DNA of 64,000 nt from Streptoalloteichus hindustanus (GCF_900129375.1 NZ_FQVN01000001.1:248001-312000); one strand, 5' to 3'. Counted from the stretch's first letter, positions 8,352 through 16,732 are shown. Made by a program: numbers and translations. The notes: a model not told the origin generated them from the sequence alone.

Positions 8352-9236
8352 GTGTCGCTGCCTGAACGTCGCTACGTGATCTCCTTCGGCTGCCCGGACC
8401 GGACCGGCATCGTGGCCGCCATCTCCGGATTCCTCGCCGAGTTCGGCGGGTGGATCGTGGAGGCGGCGTACCACACCGACCAGGAGACGGGGTGGTTCTT
8501 CACCCGGCAGGAGGTGCGGGCCGACTCGCTGCCGTTCGACGTGGCGGAGCTGCGCGAGCGCTTCGCCGGGGTGGCCGAGGAGCTGGGCGGCCGCACCGAC
8601 TGGCGGATCACCGACACCGCCGAGCGCCGCCGGGTGGTGCTCCTGGTGTCCAAGGAGGGCCACTGCCTGTACGACCTGCTGGGGCGGGTCGCCTCGGGCG
8701 AGCTGGACGTGGACGTCCGCGCGGTCATCGGCAACCACGCCGACCTGGCCGGGATCACCAGGGCGCACGGCATCCCGTTCCACCACGTGCCCTTCCCCCG
8801 GCCGGGCGGCGACCCGGAGGGCAAGGCGGCGGCCTTCGCGCAGGTGCGCCACCTCGTCGAGAAGCACGACCCGCACGCGGTCGTGCTCGCCCGGTTCATG
8901 CAGGTGCTGCCGGCCGAGCTGTGCGTGGCCTGGGCCGGCCGGGCGATCAACATCCACCACAGCTTCCTGCCCTCGTTCGTGGGCGCCCGCCCGTACCACC
9001 AGGCGCACACGCGCGGCGTGAAGCTGGTCGGGGCGACCTGCCACTACGTCACGGCGGAGCTGGACGCCGGCCCGATCATCGAGCAGGACGTGATCCGGGT
9101 GGACCACACCGACTCGGTGCCGGACATGGTGCGCAAGGGCAGGGACATCGAGAAGGTCGTGCTGGCCCGCGGCCTGCGCTGGCACCTGGAGGACCGGGTT
9201 CTGGTGCACGGCAACCGCACCGTCGTCTTCCGCTGA
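8352..9236 (+). CDS. purU: formyltetrahydrofolate deformylase PurU
   Basis: A 294-residue enzyme that hydrolyses 10-formyl-THF to formate and THF. An N-terminal ACT-like regulatory domain (about residues 5-85, starting YVISFGCPDRTGIVAAIS) precedes the formyltransferase fold. The catalytic Asn lies in AVIGNHADL, with NIHHSFLPSF and the Asp-containing AELDAGPII; these are the Asn-His-Asp signature of the family. The GTG start follows a GAGAAT -10 box by 7 bases, consistent with a leaderless transcript. The length is normal for the family. Confidence 0.95.
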   Translation: MSLPERRYVISFGCPDRTGIVAAISGFLAEFGGWIVEAAYHTDQETGWFFTRQEVRADSLPFDVAELRERFAGVAEELGGRTDWRITDTAERRRVVLLVSKEGHCLYDLLGRVASGELDVDVRAVIGNHADLAGITRAHGIPFHHVPFPRPGGDPEGKAAAFAQVRHLVEKHDPHAVVLARFMQVLPAELCVAWAGRAINIHHSFLPSFVGARPYHQAHTRGVKLVGATCHYVTAELDAGPIIEQDVIRVDHTDSVPDMVRKGRDIEKVVLARGLRWHLEDRVLVHGNRTVVFR

Positions 9237-9260
9237 CGTCTTCTTCCGGGCCACCAGGAA

Positions 9261-9305
9261 CAGCCACGGCCGCCGCGAGGGACCGCCAGGCGACGGCCGT
9301 GGCTG
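9261..9305 (+). terminator. terminator downstream of purU
   Basis: A perfect 12-bp inverted repeat (CAGCCACGGCCG / CGGCCGTGGCTG) with a 21-base loop, 25 bases after the purU stop. Confidence 0.6.
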
Positions 9306-9559
9306 GTGGTCACCACCGCGTGATGACCGGCTCGCACCCGTCGGAGGAGAGTCCGGGGATCTGCCCGGGACCAGCGGGCGGACGTCCGATGGGCGGGCGG
9401 CCCGGCGGGCGAGCGCCGGCTCGTGGTGACCGGTGGCGGACAACCGCCGCGGACTCGGCGGCTCCGTTCCTGGCGAGGCCGACGAACCTCGCCAGGTTCA
9501 TCCATTGTGGACTGTCCACTGAGGACTTTGAGCCGGCGGGTCGACGGTGACGCGCCCCG
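9306..9559. other. intergenic stretch with a 10-bp inverted repeat and a GTGGAC-T-GTCCAC palindrome
   Basis: No gene is recognisable. Two structures stand out. CCTGGCGAGG / CCTCGCCAGG (9469-9496) could form a hairpin. GTGGACTGTCCAC (9508-9520) is a perfect palindrome built from the same half sites as the GTCCAC(A/T)GTGGAC family found elsewhere, and it runs into the variant GTCCACTGAGGAC (9514-9526). The hairpin could terminate the convergent minus-strand gene that ends at 9560. Confidence 0.5.
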
Positions 9560-10132
9560 TCAGGACACGGGCACGCCCAAGCCCGGGAGGACCTCCGCGC
9601 CCGGGAGCGCGGCCAGGATCTCCCCGGGCACCAACAGCTTCCCGCGCCGAGTCCCGCTGCCCACGACCGTCAGCGGGGTCGCCGCGACCGCGGGGTCGAC
9701 CAGCAGCGGCCAGTCGGCCGGCAGGCCGAGCGGGGTGATCCCGCCGTACTCCATGCCGGTCAGCCCGACCGCGTCCGCCATCGGCGCGAACGACGCCTTC
9801 CGCACGTCCAGCCAGCGCTTCACCGCGCCGTTGACGTCGACGCGGGTCGTGGCCAACACCAGGCAGGCCGCGTACCGCGTCTCGCCCGCCCGCTTCCCCG
9901 ACACCACCACGCAGTTCGCGGAGGCCGACAACGGCACGTCGAACCGGGCGCACAGCTCGGCGGTGTCCGCGAGGGTCGGGTCGATCTCCGCCACCCCGCA
10001 CCGCGCGGCGGCGTCGGCCGGCAGGGCGCGCAGCGCCTCCGCCACCGGCTCCGCGAGCAGGTCGAGCCGGTCGGTCGCGGGCACCACGCTCAGGCGCCCC
10101 GCGGCGGCGTTCTCCGTCCAGGTCGAAGTCAT
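9560..10132 (-). CDS. YbaK/EbsC-family aminoacyl-tRNA deacylase-like protein
   Basis: A 190-residue YbaK/EbsC domain protein, cytoplasmic. The fold is seen in the SASANCVVVSG strand, the Lys-containing helix VRKASFAPMADAV, MEYGGITPLGLP and the terminal GSGTRRGKLLVPG. Members hydrolyse mischarged aminoacyl-tRNAs (INS superfamily editing). Which tRNA this one edits cannot be read from the sequence; the TPLGLP segment resembles stand-alone YbaK-like proteins rather than the ProRS insertion. The ATG start at 10132 immediately precedes the first conserved helix. Confidence 0.88.
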   Translation of the reverse strand: MTSTWTENAAAGRLSVVPATDRLDLLAEPVAEALRALPADAAARCGVAEIDPTLADTAELCARFDVPLSASANCVVVSGKRAGETRYAACLVLATTRVDVNGAVKRWLDVRKASFAPMADAVGLTGMEYGGITPLGLPADWPLLVDPAVAATPLTVVGSGTRRGKLLVPGEILAALPGAEVLPGLGVPVS

Positions 10133-10161
10133 GGGGCCGAGCGTAGGACCAGGGCCCCGCC

Positions 10162-10713
10162 TCACCCCGAGAGCCCGAACGCCCGCAACGCCTCCCGGTC
10201 GAACGCGTCGAGGTCGTCCGGCTTGCGGCTGGTCACCAGCGTCCAGCCGTCCGCGTCGCAGACGACGACCTCCTCGTCCACCCACTCGCCGCCCGCGTTG
10301 CGGATGTCGGTCGCGAGGCTGGCGTAGGAGGTGAGCCGCTTGCCCCGGACCGCGTCCGCCTCGACCAGCGCCCACGGGCCGTGGCAGATCGCCGCGACCG
10401 GCTTGCGCGCGTCGACGAACGCCCGGACGAAGCGGACGGCGTCCTCGCTCTGCCGCAGCGCGTCGGCGTTCGCGGTGCCGCCCGGGATCACCAGCCCGTC
10501 GTACACGCCGGGATCGGCCTCGGCGACGGGCAGGTCGACCTCGAACTCGTCGCCGGGGTCCAGGTGGTGGACCGCCTGCACCTTGTCCGGGACCGTCGCC
10601 AGGAGCTGCGGGGTGCCCCCGGCGTCCCGGACCGCCTGCCACGGATCGGTCAGCTCGACCTGCTCGATGCCCTCATGCGACACGAGAAAAGCGATGCGGG
10701 TCTGCTCAGCCAT
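10162..10713 (-). CDS. DJ-1/PfpI-family protein (type 1 glutamine amidotransferase fold)
   Basis: A 183-residue protein with the PfpI signature: the nucleophile elbow AAICHGPWAL (Cys near residue 110), YDGLVIPGG with the preceding conserved acid region, and an EEVVVCDADGWTLVTSRKPDDL C-terminal strand pair. Family members act as general stress proteases, deglycases or glyoxalases, often as hexamers; the activity of this one is not established. It reads in the same direction as the YbaK-like gene, which begins 29 bases downstream, so the two probably share a transcript. Confidence 0.9.
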   Translation of the reverse strand: MAEQTRIAFLVSHEGIEQVELTDPWQAVRDAGGTPQLLATVPDKVQAVHHLDPGDEFEVDLPVAEADPGVYDGLVIPGGTANADALRQSEDAVRFVRAFVDARKPVAAICHGPWALVEADAVRGKRLTSYASLATDIRNAGGEWVDEEVVVCDADGWTLVTSRKPDDLDAFDREALRAFGLSG

Positions 10714-10803
10714 GCGGCGGGAGTACCCGGGACCGGCCCCCGGCCAATCACCCGGTCCCCTGGTCGGGTCGGAGGACCCCGCCGGCGACGGGCGTCCGCG
10801 CGA

Positions 10804-11565
10804 CTAGTCGAGGAAGGCGCTGATCGCCGCGCGGAGCTCCCTGCGGTGGGTGACCAGCGGCGCCGGCGAGTCGACCAGCTCCAGCCGGCCGGCGGGCAGG
10901 GCCGCCGCGGTGGCCTTCGCCACCTGCTCGGCGTGCAGCGGGTCGCGGGTGGCCCCGACGACCAGAGCGGGAGCGCGCACGGCGGCGAGGACGGCCCCGG
11001 CCTCGCCCACGTCGGCCAGCGGCACCTGGTCGGGCATCGCGCGGAGCGCCGCCCCGAGCCGGAGCAACGCGGCGCACCGCTGGTCCACGTAGTCGCCGAC
11101 GGGCACGCCCGGGGGCAGTTCGGCGGCGACCAGCTCGCGCAGCGGGTCGGTGTCGCCGGAGTCCTCGGCGTGCGCCACCGCCTCGGCCAGGCGCTCCAAC
11201 GCCCACACCGCGGGTGTCGCGCGGGGACGGTCGAGCACGGCCGGGAGGAGGAGGACCAACCGCTCGAACCGGTCGGGGCGCTCGGCCAGGAGTCGGGTCA
11301 CGGCGCCGGCGCCCAGCGACGTGCCGATCACCCGGGTGGCGGCCACCTCGTCGGCGACGGCCAGCACCTCGGCGGCGAGCCGCGGGTAGGACCAGAAGTC
11401 GGGGGGCGCCGCCGGCGCGTCGCCGTGCGAGGGAAGCGTCACCACCACCCGGGTGCCCCGCACGCCGGAGGCGGGCACCCGCGCCTCGCCCGGCGTCGCG
11501 CCGAGCCCGGGCACCACCAGGGTGACGGGATCACCCGCCCCGTACGCCTGCCAGCGCGCGGTCAC
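10804..11565 (-). CDS. alpha/beta-fold hydrolase
   Basis: A 253-residue hydrolase. TLVVPGLGATPGEARV is the oxyanion-hole strand, GTSLGAGA is the nucleophile elbow, and LVVGATRDPLHA supplies the likely acid. A typical C-terminal GH motif is missing; a His in APLVTHRREL is the best candidate base, so activity should not be assumed. GTG at 11565 gives a GTGA overlap with the upstream DUF2516 stop; GTG at 11568 is an equally readable alternative. It forms the end of the DUF2516-hydrolase pair. Confidence 0.82.
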   Translation of the reverse strand: MTARWQAYGAGDPVTLVVPGLGATPGEARVPASGVRGTRVVVTLPSHGDAPAAPPDFWSYPRLAAEVLAVADEVAATRVIGTSLGAGAVTRLLAERPDRFERLVLLLPAVLDRPRATPAVWALERLAEAVAHAEDSGDTDPLRELVAAELPPGVPVGDYVDQRCAALLRLGAALRAMPDQVPLADVGEAGAVLAAVRAPALVVGATRDPLHAEQVAKATAAALPAGRLELVDSPAPLVTHRRELRAAISAFLD

Positions 11566-11855
11566 CACCGGGGACCGCGTTGGACCTCGGTCACCCGGGG
11601 GCGCACGTCCACGATGTAGACCAGCACGGCGACGAGGCCGGCGATCCAGAACATCACCCCGGCGCCGCCGAGGGAGAACAACAGCATCGCGGCGGTGCCG
11701 CCGGCGGTGATGCCCAGCCAGGCCGGCTTGGTCAGCTTGCCGGCCGCGGGGAACGCGTCGGCCCGCTGCATCAGCGCGTGCACGAAGGCGTAGATCCCGA
11801 CCGGGAGCACCGCCCAGTCGATGATCAGCAGGATCAGGTGGTCCAGCCGCGGCAC
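11562..11855 (-). CDS. DUF2516 membrane protein (Rv0476-like)
   Basis: A 97-residue integral membrane protein with three hydrophobic stretches (about residues 7-28, 45-62 and 65-85) and a charged C-terminus. It matches the small actinobacterial DUF2516 family, whose function is unknown. It follows the regulator-hbhA pair in the same order as Rv0474-Rv0475-Rv0476, which supports the identity. It overlaps the following hydrolase by 4 bases. Confidence 0.88.
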   Translation of the reverse strand: MPRLDHLILLIIDWAVLPVGIYAFVHALMQRADAFPAAGKLTKPAWLGITAGGTAAMLLFSLGGAGVMFWIAGLVAVLVYIVDVRPRVTEVQRGPRW

Positions 11856-11949
11856 AGGCCCAGCGTACGGGGAAGCGCCAGGGGTGGGGAGCGGCGGAGG
11901 TCGGGCGCGGGGGCGGCGGCCCTCCCGGCGACCGCCCCCGCGCCGTCCG

Positions 11950-12717
11950 TCAGCTCGTGCTCCTGCCGTTCTCCTGCGCCGCGCCCGACCTGCGCCCGCC
12001 CGACTTGCGGGACGTGGCCTTGGTCACCGCCTCGGCGGCGTCCTTGTCCGCCTTCCCGTTGGCGGCGGCCGCTCCAGTCTCGGCCTCCCCCGCGGGCTCG
12101 GCGGGCTCGGCCGCCTTCGGGGGCGCGGACTCGGCGCGCTCGACCTTCGCGGGCGCGGGCTCGGCCGTGTCGGCATCCGCGCTCGGCGTGGCGCGGTCCT
12201 CGATGCCGCTCTCGGCGGTGTTCTGGGTGGAGGCGGCCACCGGCCGGGACCGGCGGGTGACCTTGCCGAGGACGTCATCCGCCAGCTCGCGGGCCTCGCC
12301 CGCGGCCTCCTCGGCGCGGTGCTGCGCGGTGTCGGCGACGGTGCCCGCCTGCTCCACCAGCCGCTCCACCTGGGGCCGCAGCCGCTCCAGGGTCTGCTCG
12401 CCCCGCTCGGCCAGGTACTCGTAGAGCTGGGTCGCCGCCTTCGCGTACGCGTCGACCAGCTTGCGCAGCTCGGCCGGGTCCAGCCGGGAGCGCAACTCGT
12501 CGAGGTCGTGCGGCAGGTCGTCGACGCTCGACCTGGCCGCCTCGGCGCGCTCGGCCACCTGCTCCCGCATCTTCTGGAACAGGCTGACCACCGAGCGCGC
12601 CGCCACGTCGCCGGCGCCCAGCACGGCCAGCAACGGGGTCCTCGCCTGCTCCAGCACGCCGCTCACCGCGGCGGCCGCCTGCTCGCGTGCCTTGCGCACG
12701 TCCTCGCCGTTCGGCAT
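11950..12717 (-). CDS. hbhA: heparin-binding hemagglutinin-like protein (HBHA homologue)
   Basis: A 255-residue protein. Residues about 1-150 are a long, charged helical coiled coil (for example LDELRSRLDPAELRKLVDAY), as in mycobacterial HBHA. The tail is low-complexity, rich in Ala, Glu, Pro and Lys, and ends in a basic Ser/Arg-rich stretch. Mycobacterial HBHA is a surface adhesin and lipid-associated protein whose Lys-rich tail binds heparin. This tail has fewer Lys runs, so adhesin activity is only a guess. The upstream XRE regulator and downstream DUF2516 gene reproduce the mycobacterial order. Confidence 0.85.
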   Translation of the reverse strand: MPNGEDVRKAREQAAAAVSGVLEQARTPLLAVLGAGDVAARSVVSLFQKMREQVAERAEAARSSVDDLPHDLDELRSRLDPAELRKLVDAYAKAATQLYEYLAERGEQTLERLRPQVERLVEQAGTVADTAQHRAEEAAGEARELADDVLGKVTRRSRPVAASTQNTAESGIEDRATPSADADTAEPAPAKVERAESAPPKAAEPAEPAGEAETGAAAANGKADKDAAEAVTKATSRKSGGRRSGAAQENGRSTS

Positions 12718-12721
12718 GGGA

Positions 12722-13120
12722 TCACTCCTCGGGCTCCTGGTCGGCGGGCCGCGCCGCGGCGTTCTCCCGCCGGAAGGACTGGTAGACGTCGAGCAGCACC
12801 TGCTTCTGCCGCTCGGTGAGCTCGGGGTCGGCGAGCACGGCGTCGACGACCGGTCCGCCCTCGCGCTGCTCCAGGATCCCGGCCCGCACGTACAGCGCCT
12901 CGGCCGAGATCCGCAGCCCCTTGGCGATCTGCTGCAGGATCTCCGCGCTGGGCCGGCGCAGGCCGCGCTCGATCTGGCTGAGGTAGGGGTTGGAGACCCC
13001 GGCCAGCCGAGCGAGCTGCCGCAGCGAGATCTGGGCGTGGCGCCGCTGCTGGCGGATGTAGTCGCCGATGTTCTGGCCCAACTCGGCCACGGCCTTGCCG
13101 GCCTGTTCGACGCGTCCCAC
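12722..13120 (-). CDS. XRE-family helix-turn-helix regulator (Rv0474-like)
   Basis: A 132-residue DNA-binding protein. The HTH spans about residues 15-70 and contains SLRQLARLAGVSNPYLSQIE and RRPSAEILQQIAKGL. The C-terminus (ELTERQKQVLLDVYQSFR) is a conserved helix of this actinobacterial family. An in-frame GTG exists 6 codons upstream, but GGAGG lies 8 bases before the GTG at 13120. The gene ends 4 bases before the hbhA start codon, so they form an operon, and the regulator may control hbhA expression. Confidence 0.9.
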   Translation of the reverse strand: MGRVEQAGKAVAELGQNIGDYIRQQRRHAQISLRQLARLAGVSNPYLSQIERGLRRPSAEILQQIAKGLRISAEALYVRAGILEQREGGPVVDAVLADPELTERQKQVLLDVYQSFRRENAAARPADQEPEE

Positions 13121-13221
13121 CGCTCGCCACCTCCGCACCCGACGCTACGCACGACTGCTAACTCTTGCAAGCAGACTGCTTGCGCTCCACCCCTTCGGCG
13201 GTGGAGCGAGGCCGAGCGCGT

Positions 13222-14001
13222 CTACGACCCGGACGCGGCGCTCGTCGCGACGCCGCTGCTGTAGGCGGTGGGTGAGATGCCGACTGTCCGGGTGAAGTCG
13301 CGAACGAGGTGCGACTGGTCGCTGTAGCCGAGCTCGGCGGCCGTCCGAGCCCAGTCGACGTCGCCACCGGCGCGTTCCAACGCCTCGTGCACCCGGTAGC
13401 GCAGGATGACCCACTTCGGGCTCACCCCGACGTAGCCCGCGAACAGGCGCTGCAACGTGCGCACGGGCACGCCGACGTCCCGCGCGAAGTCCGCGACGCG
13501 CAGGACCCCGCGATCGGAGCGGATGCGCGCCACCAGATCCATCGCGAGGTCCACCTGCGGGTCGGGCCTCGGATCGCCGAGCACCGCGTCCAGCGCCGCC
13601 ACCGGGTCGTCCGCGTCGAGCACGCGGCCCGCGTCCACCGTCGTCCGCGGGACGACCCGGCCGGTCCACTCCGCCACCGGCTCCGGCCGGAACGCGCGGA
13701 ACCCGCCGGGCCGGAACTGCACCCCGCGCACCCGGACCCGACCCCGCAGCGTGCGGGTGAAGAGCGAGAGGCCGACGCCGGCGATCACCGGGTGCGGCAG
13801 ACCGTTCTCGAACACCAGGTTCACGGACGGGTGCGGCACGACGTGCGTCGTGTACGGCTCGTCGAGGTCGCCGTCGATCAGCCAGTAGTGCTCCAGGTAC
13901 GGCCGCAGGTGCGCGGCCGGCAACACGCGGCGGAACGACACGCGGGCGAAGAGACCCTTTGCGTCGACGATGCCCCTGGTGTCGCGGCGCGGTCCGGTCA
14001 C
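13222..14001 (-). CDS. AraC-family transcriptional regulator
   Basis: A 259-residue regulator. The N-terminal region (HYWLIDGDL, PHPSVNLVFENG) resembles the DUF6597 sensory domain often paired with AraC HTHs. The C-terminal AraC DNA-binding domain shows VRTLQRLFAGYVGVSPKW and AAELGYSDQSHLVRDFTRTV. GTG at 14001 was chosen because the next open frame upstream runs into the divergent gene's promoter. Divergent orientation from the TIGR03086 gene 61 bases away suggests it regulates that gene. Confidence 0.88.
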   Translation of the reverse strand: MTGPRRDTRGIVDAKGLFARVSFRRVLPAAHLRPYLEHYWLIDGDLDEPYTTHVVPHPSVNLVFENGLPHPVIAGVGLSLFTRTLRGRVRVRGVQFRPGGFRAFRPEPVAEWTGRVVPRTTVDAGRVLDADDPVAALDAVLGDPRPDPQVDLAMDLVARIRSDRGVLRVADFARDVGVPVRTLQRLFAGYVGVSPKWVILRYRVHEALERAGGDVDWARTAAELGYSDQSHLVRDFTRTVGISPTAYSSGVATSAASGS

Positions 14002-14062
14002 GACCGCATTCTGTCGCGTTTGTTCAAGAACGCTCCGCGACGTGCTCCTAGGTTCTCCTGCC

Positions 14063-14620
14063 ATGAAGACCAGTTCGTTGCTCGCGGTGGCCCGCGACCG
14101 CGCGCTGCCCGTGGTCGCCGCGATCTCCGACGACCAGCTCGGCCTGCCCACCCCGTGCGCCGAGTACACGGTCGCCGACCTGCTCGACCACCTGCTGCAC
14201 GTCGTCGTGGAGTTCCAGGAGCTCGCCGTGAAGCGGGACGCCGACTTCAGCTCCACCCCGCGCTACCCGGACTGGCGCGCCCGGTTCCCGGTCGAGACCG
14301 AGGCGCTCGTCCAGGCGTGGGCGACGCCGGGCGCGGACGTGGGCGTCACCGGCCTGATGGCCCTGCCCGCGACCACGGTCGGCGCGATGGCACTGCTCGA
14401 CCTGACCGTCCACGCGTGGGACCTGGCGCGGGCCACCGGCCAGGACTTCACGCCCGACCAGGACGTCGTCGACGCGGTGGCGAAGCTGGTCGCCGAGATC
14501 GGCCCGATGGCGCGGGAGTCGAAGGTGTTCGGCGAGCCCCTGGACGTCGCGGCGCACGCGTCGCCCGTCGAGTCGCTGATCGCCGCGACCGGTCGTGACC
14601 CGGGCTGGTCGGCCGGCTGA
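14063..14620 (+). CDS. TIGR03086-family metal-binding DinB-like protein
   Basis: A 185-residue protein of the mycothiol-transferase-like DinB superfamily. It contains TPCAEYTVADLLDHLLHV with the first metal-ligand His, and LLDLTVHAWDLARATG with the second. Such proteins are presumed to bind a divalent metal and a thiol cofactor. It is divergently transcribed from an AraC regulator, a frequent arrangement that implies inducible expression. TAGGTT (14050-14055) lies 7 bases upstream of the ATG, so the mRNA may be leaderless. Confidence 0.88.
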   Translation: MKTSSLLAVARDRALPVVAAISDDQLGLPTPCAEYTVADLLDHLLHVVVEFQELAVKRDADFSSTPRYPDWRARFPVETEALVQAWATPGADVGVTGLMALPATTVGAMALLDLTVHAWDLARATGQDFTPDQDVVDAVAKLVAEIGPMARESKVFGEPLDVAAHASPVESLIAATGRDPGWSAG

Positions 14621-15090
14621 TGCGGAGGCCCGTCGGGGCGCCGCTCCCGTGAATTCACCGGAAACAGCGAGAAGCGAGAACGAGGCACTCCGGGCGAGAC
14701 AGCACCGCATTCCCTGATCATTCGCACCGATCATCGCAGGCAGAAAAGGGAACCCGCCATTCACGGGCTGCCGCGAGCCGCGCTCCTGGCCGGCGGGTGA
14801 GGAAACAGCGACGACGAGGGTGCCCTCGTCGTCGCACCTCCTTGCGTGCCTCTTCAACAGTTCGGCAGCCACCGGGGCCGTACCGCCGAACGGATGTAGC
14901 GCCTTGCGGGTGCACTTATTGCGATGTTTGACTCCGGATATGCGTACGGTGTTGCTGGAGCTGTTCTGGCCCAGCCGCCGTGGTTCGCTCTTCGACCAGT
15001 TCTGTCGGTAGGCCGCGTCCGCACCGCGCCCGCTGCGGCACGCGGCCGTCCCCGTTCGCCCGCCACCCGCCGACAGACAGGGAGACGACT
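14621..15090. other. 470-base intergenic region with a 12-bp perfect palindrome arm pair
   Basis: No convincing gene. GCGACGACGAGG (14809-14820) and its exact complement CCTCGTCGTCGC (14824-14835) flank a 3-base centre; no U tract follows on either strand, so it may be an operator or RNA hairpin. On the minus strand an AAGGAGGTG sits at 14844-14836, but the reading frame behind it has no protein-like composition. Lower-GC sequence at 14910-14950 could hold the carbonic anhydrase promoter. Confidence 0.45.
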
Positions 15091-15579
15091 GTGTCGGTCA
15101 CCGACGAACTGCTCGCCAACAACGCCGCCTACGCCGCCACCTTCTCCGGCCCGCTGCCGCTGCCGCCCGCCAAGCGCATCGCCGTGCTGGCCTGCATGGA
15201 CGCCCGGCTCAACGTCTACGGCGCCCTCGGGCTCCGGGAGGGCGAGGCGCACGTCATCCGCAACGCCGGCGGCGTGGTCACCGACGACGAGATCCGCTCG
15301 CTGGCCATCAGCCAGCGGCTGCTCGGCACCCGGGAGATCCTGCTGATCCACCACACCGACTGCGGCATGCTCACCTTCACCGACGAGGACTTCAGGACGA
15401 GCATCCAGCGGGAGATCGGGATCAGGCCGCCGTGGTCGGCCGAGTCCTTCCCCGACCTGGACGCCGACGTCCGGCAGTCGATCAACCGGATCAAGGCCAG
15501 CCCCTTCGTCCCGCACCGGGACGCGGTCCGGGGGTTCGTCTTCGACGTGGCCACGGGCCGCCTCCGCGAAGTGGTCTGA
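15091..15579 (+). CDS. beta-class carbonic anhydrase
   Basis: A 162-residue zinc enzyme interconverting CO2 and bicarbonate. The zinc ligands are visible as Cys35 (ACMDARL) and His88-x2-Cys91 (HHTDCG), and the catalytic Asp37-Arg39 dyad is intact. IRNAGGVVTDDEIRSLAISQ is the conserved dimer region. It is closest in pattern to the mycobacterial Rv1284-type short beta enzymes. The GTG start has GGGAG 7 bases upstream. It stands alone, facing the imine-reductase-like gene across a strong bidirectional hairpin. Confidence 0.93.
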   Translation: MSVTDELLANNAAYAATFSGPLPLPPAKRIAVLACMDARLNVYGALGLREGEAHVIRNAGGVVTDDEIRSLAISQRLLGTREILLIHHTDCGMLTFTDEDFRTSIQREIGIRPPWSAESFPDLDADVRQSINRIKASPFVPHRDAVRGFVFDVATGRLREVV

Positions 15580-15606
15580 CCCGGACTCGTCGGCCCCGTC
15601 GGACGC

Positions 15607-15659
15607 GGGGGTCGTGAGCGGAGGCCGGCGTCGCGCCGGCGACACCGCTCACGACCCCC
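15607..15659. terminator. bidirectional terminator between convergent genes
   Basis: A perfect 15-bp outer stem (GGGGGTCGTGAGCGG / CCGCTCACGACCCCC) encloses a second small stem. It lies between the carbonic anhydrase and the minus-strand reductase stops. Confidence 0.85.
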
Positions 15660-15670
15660 GGTCCGGTCGG

Positions 15671-16540
15671 TCAGCGGGCCGCCTTGAGGACCTCGACCAG
15701 GCTGGTCGCGCTGTCACCGGCCCGACCGGCCGCCACCCCTCGTCGGAAGATCTCCAGGAGCGCCGTCGGCAGCGCGGCGTCGACCCCGGCGTCAGTGGTG
15801 GTCCGGACGACGTGCTCGACGCTGGCCAACCCCATGGACAGCCGGTCGACGTCGCCGGGGTGCTCCCCGGCGACGAGCCTCGGCGCGGTGAACGCGAGGA
15901 AGTCCGGCAGTCCCTTCAGCAGGTTCGCGGCGTAGGGCAGGATCTCGTCGGCCGCGATGCCGTGGGCGTCGGCCACCGCGACGGCGTGCAGCCAACTCAG
16001 CACCGTCGTCCAGAACACGTCCATCTGGAGCTGGTAGAACAGCGCGGCCAGGCCCGGGTCCTCGCCCCGGTAGTCGGTCGCGGTCAACACCTCCAAGGCC
16101 TCCTGGTGGGCCTCGAAGACGTCCTTCGGCCCGCTGTAGAAGGTGAAGGACCCGGGCTGCCCGATGCCCGGCGGCGCGGCCTGCACACCGCCGGTGAGGT
16201 GCTGGGCGCCGTGGTCGGCCGCCCAGCGGGCGGCGTCGCGCGCCCGCTCCGGCGTGTCCGAGCTGAGGTTGACGAGAACGCGGCCGGCCAGGGCGGCCAC
16301 GGCCGGTTCGAGGATCTCGTACATCGCTTGGTAGTCGGTCAGGCTGAGGACGACCAGCTCGTTCGCGGCCACCGCCGCCTCGGCCGACACCGCGAGGGCC
16401 GCGCCCCTGGCCACGAGGGCGTCCGCCCGGCTCGCGGTCCGGTTCCACACCGTCACCCGGTACCCCCGGTCCAGGAACGCGTTCGCCATCGCCTGCCCCA
16501 TCGGGCCGAGCCCGATGACCGTCACCGTCCGCTCCCGCAT
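15671..16540 (-). CDS. imine-reductase-like NAD(P)-dependent oxidoreductase, paralogue 1
   Basis: A 289-residue member of the beta-hydroxyacid dehydrogenase/imine reductase superfamily. The N-terminal Rossmann motif is [12 protein letters not shown] with [10 protein letters not shown], where the Arg suggests NADPH. The long interdomain helix and all-helical dimerisation domain ([18 protein letters not shown]) fit imine reductases. A close paralogue lies at 18627-19499. The promoter carries two direct copies of a palindromic operator also found before the paralogue, so both are probably controlled by the TetR protein at 17920-18543. The natural substrate is unknown. Confidence 0.9.
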   Translation of the reverse strand: MRERTVTVIGLGPMGQAMANAFLDRGYRVTVWNRTASRADALVARGAALAVSAEAAVAANELVVLSLTDYQAMYEILEPAVAALAGRVLVNLSSDTPERARDAARWAADHGAQHLTGGVQAAPPGIGQPGSFTFYSGPKDVFEAHQEALEVLTATDYRGEDPGLAALFYQLQMDVFWTTVLSWLHAVAVADAHGIAADEILPYAANLLKGLPDFLAFTAPRLVAGEHPGDVDRLSMGLASVEHVVRTTTDAGVDAALPTALLEIFRRGVAAGRAGDSATSLVEVLKAAR

Positions 16541-16554
16541 GTCACACCCCTCTG

Positions 16555-16573
16555 GAACGATCGTTCTATTCAG
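16555..16573. promoter_or_regulatory. TetR-type operator copy A upstream of reductase 1
   Basis: GAACGATCGTTC is a perfect 12-bp palindrome followed by TATTCAG. The 16 bases CGATCGTTCTATTCAG recur exactly in copy B. Confidence 0.65.
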
Positions 16574-16597
16574 TCGATCACGACGGTAGCAGGTGTG

Positions 16598-16616
16598 GAT
16601 CGATCGTTCTATTCAG
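16598..16616. promoter_or_regulatory. TetR-type operator copy B upstream of reductase 1
   Basis: GATCGATCGTTCTATTCAG shares 16 identical bases with copy A and starts 43 bases from it, about four helical turns. Confidence 0.65.
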
Positions 16617-16717
16617 ACAGTCCACGGTGTCGAAGCGACCCGGTCTCGAAGCGAGCCGCCATCTGTGCCACAGCCCCCGGCGGGTCGGCGGACGAGTCCC
16701 GGCAAGGGCACGCGACC

Positions 16718-16732
16718 TAAGCTCGGCCGGTG
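16718..16732 (+). promoter_or_regulatory. leaderless promoter of the crcB operon
   Basis: TAAGCT (16718-16723) is followed after 6 bases by the GTG start of crcB. With so short a leader there is no room for a fluoride riboswitch. Confidence 0.55.

Noticed and set aside
14854-15645. Minus-strand frame opposite carbonic anhydrase
   Set aside because: It is the shadow of the carbonic anhydrase gene, whose zinc and catalytic motifs are intact on the plus strand.
16555-16573. GAAC-GATC-GTTC read as a LexA box before reductase 1
   Set aside because: It fits GAAC-N4-GTTC, but the sister copies keep CGTTCTA and lose GAAC (GATCGATCGTTCTA, GATCGCTCGTTCTA), so TetR-type binding explains the set better. 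Flanking TC/GA of the full LexA consensus are also missing.
16628-16729. Fluoride (crcB) riboswitch before the crcB operon
   Set aside because: I could not find the conserved pseudoknot elements, and a TAAGCT -10 box 6 bases before the start codon leaves no leader.
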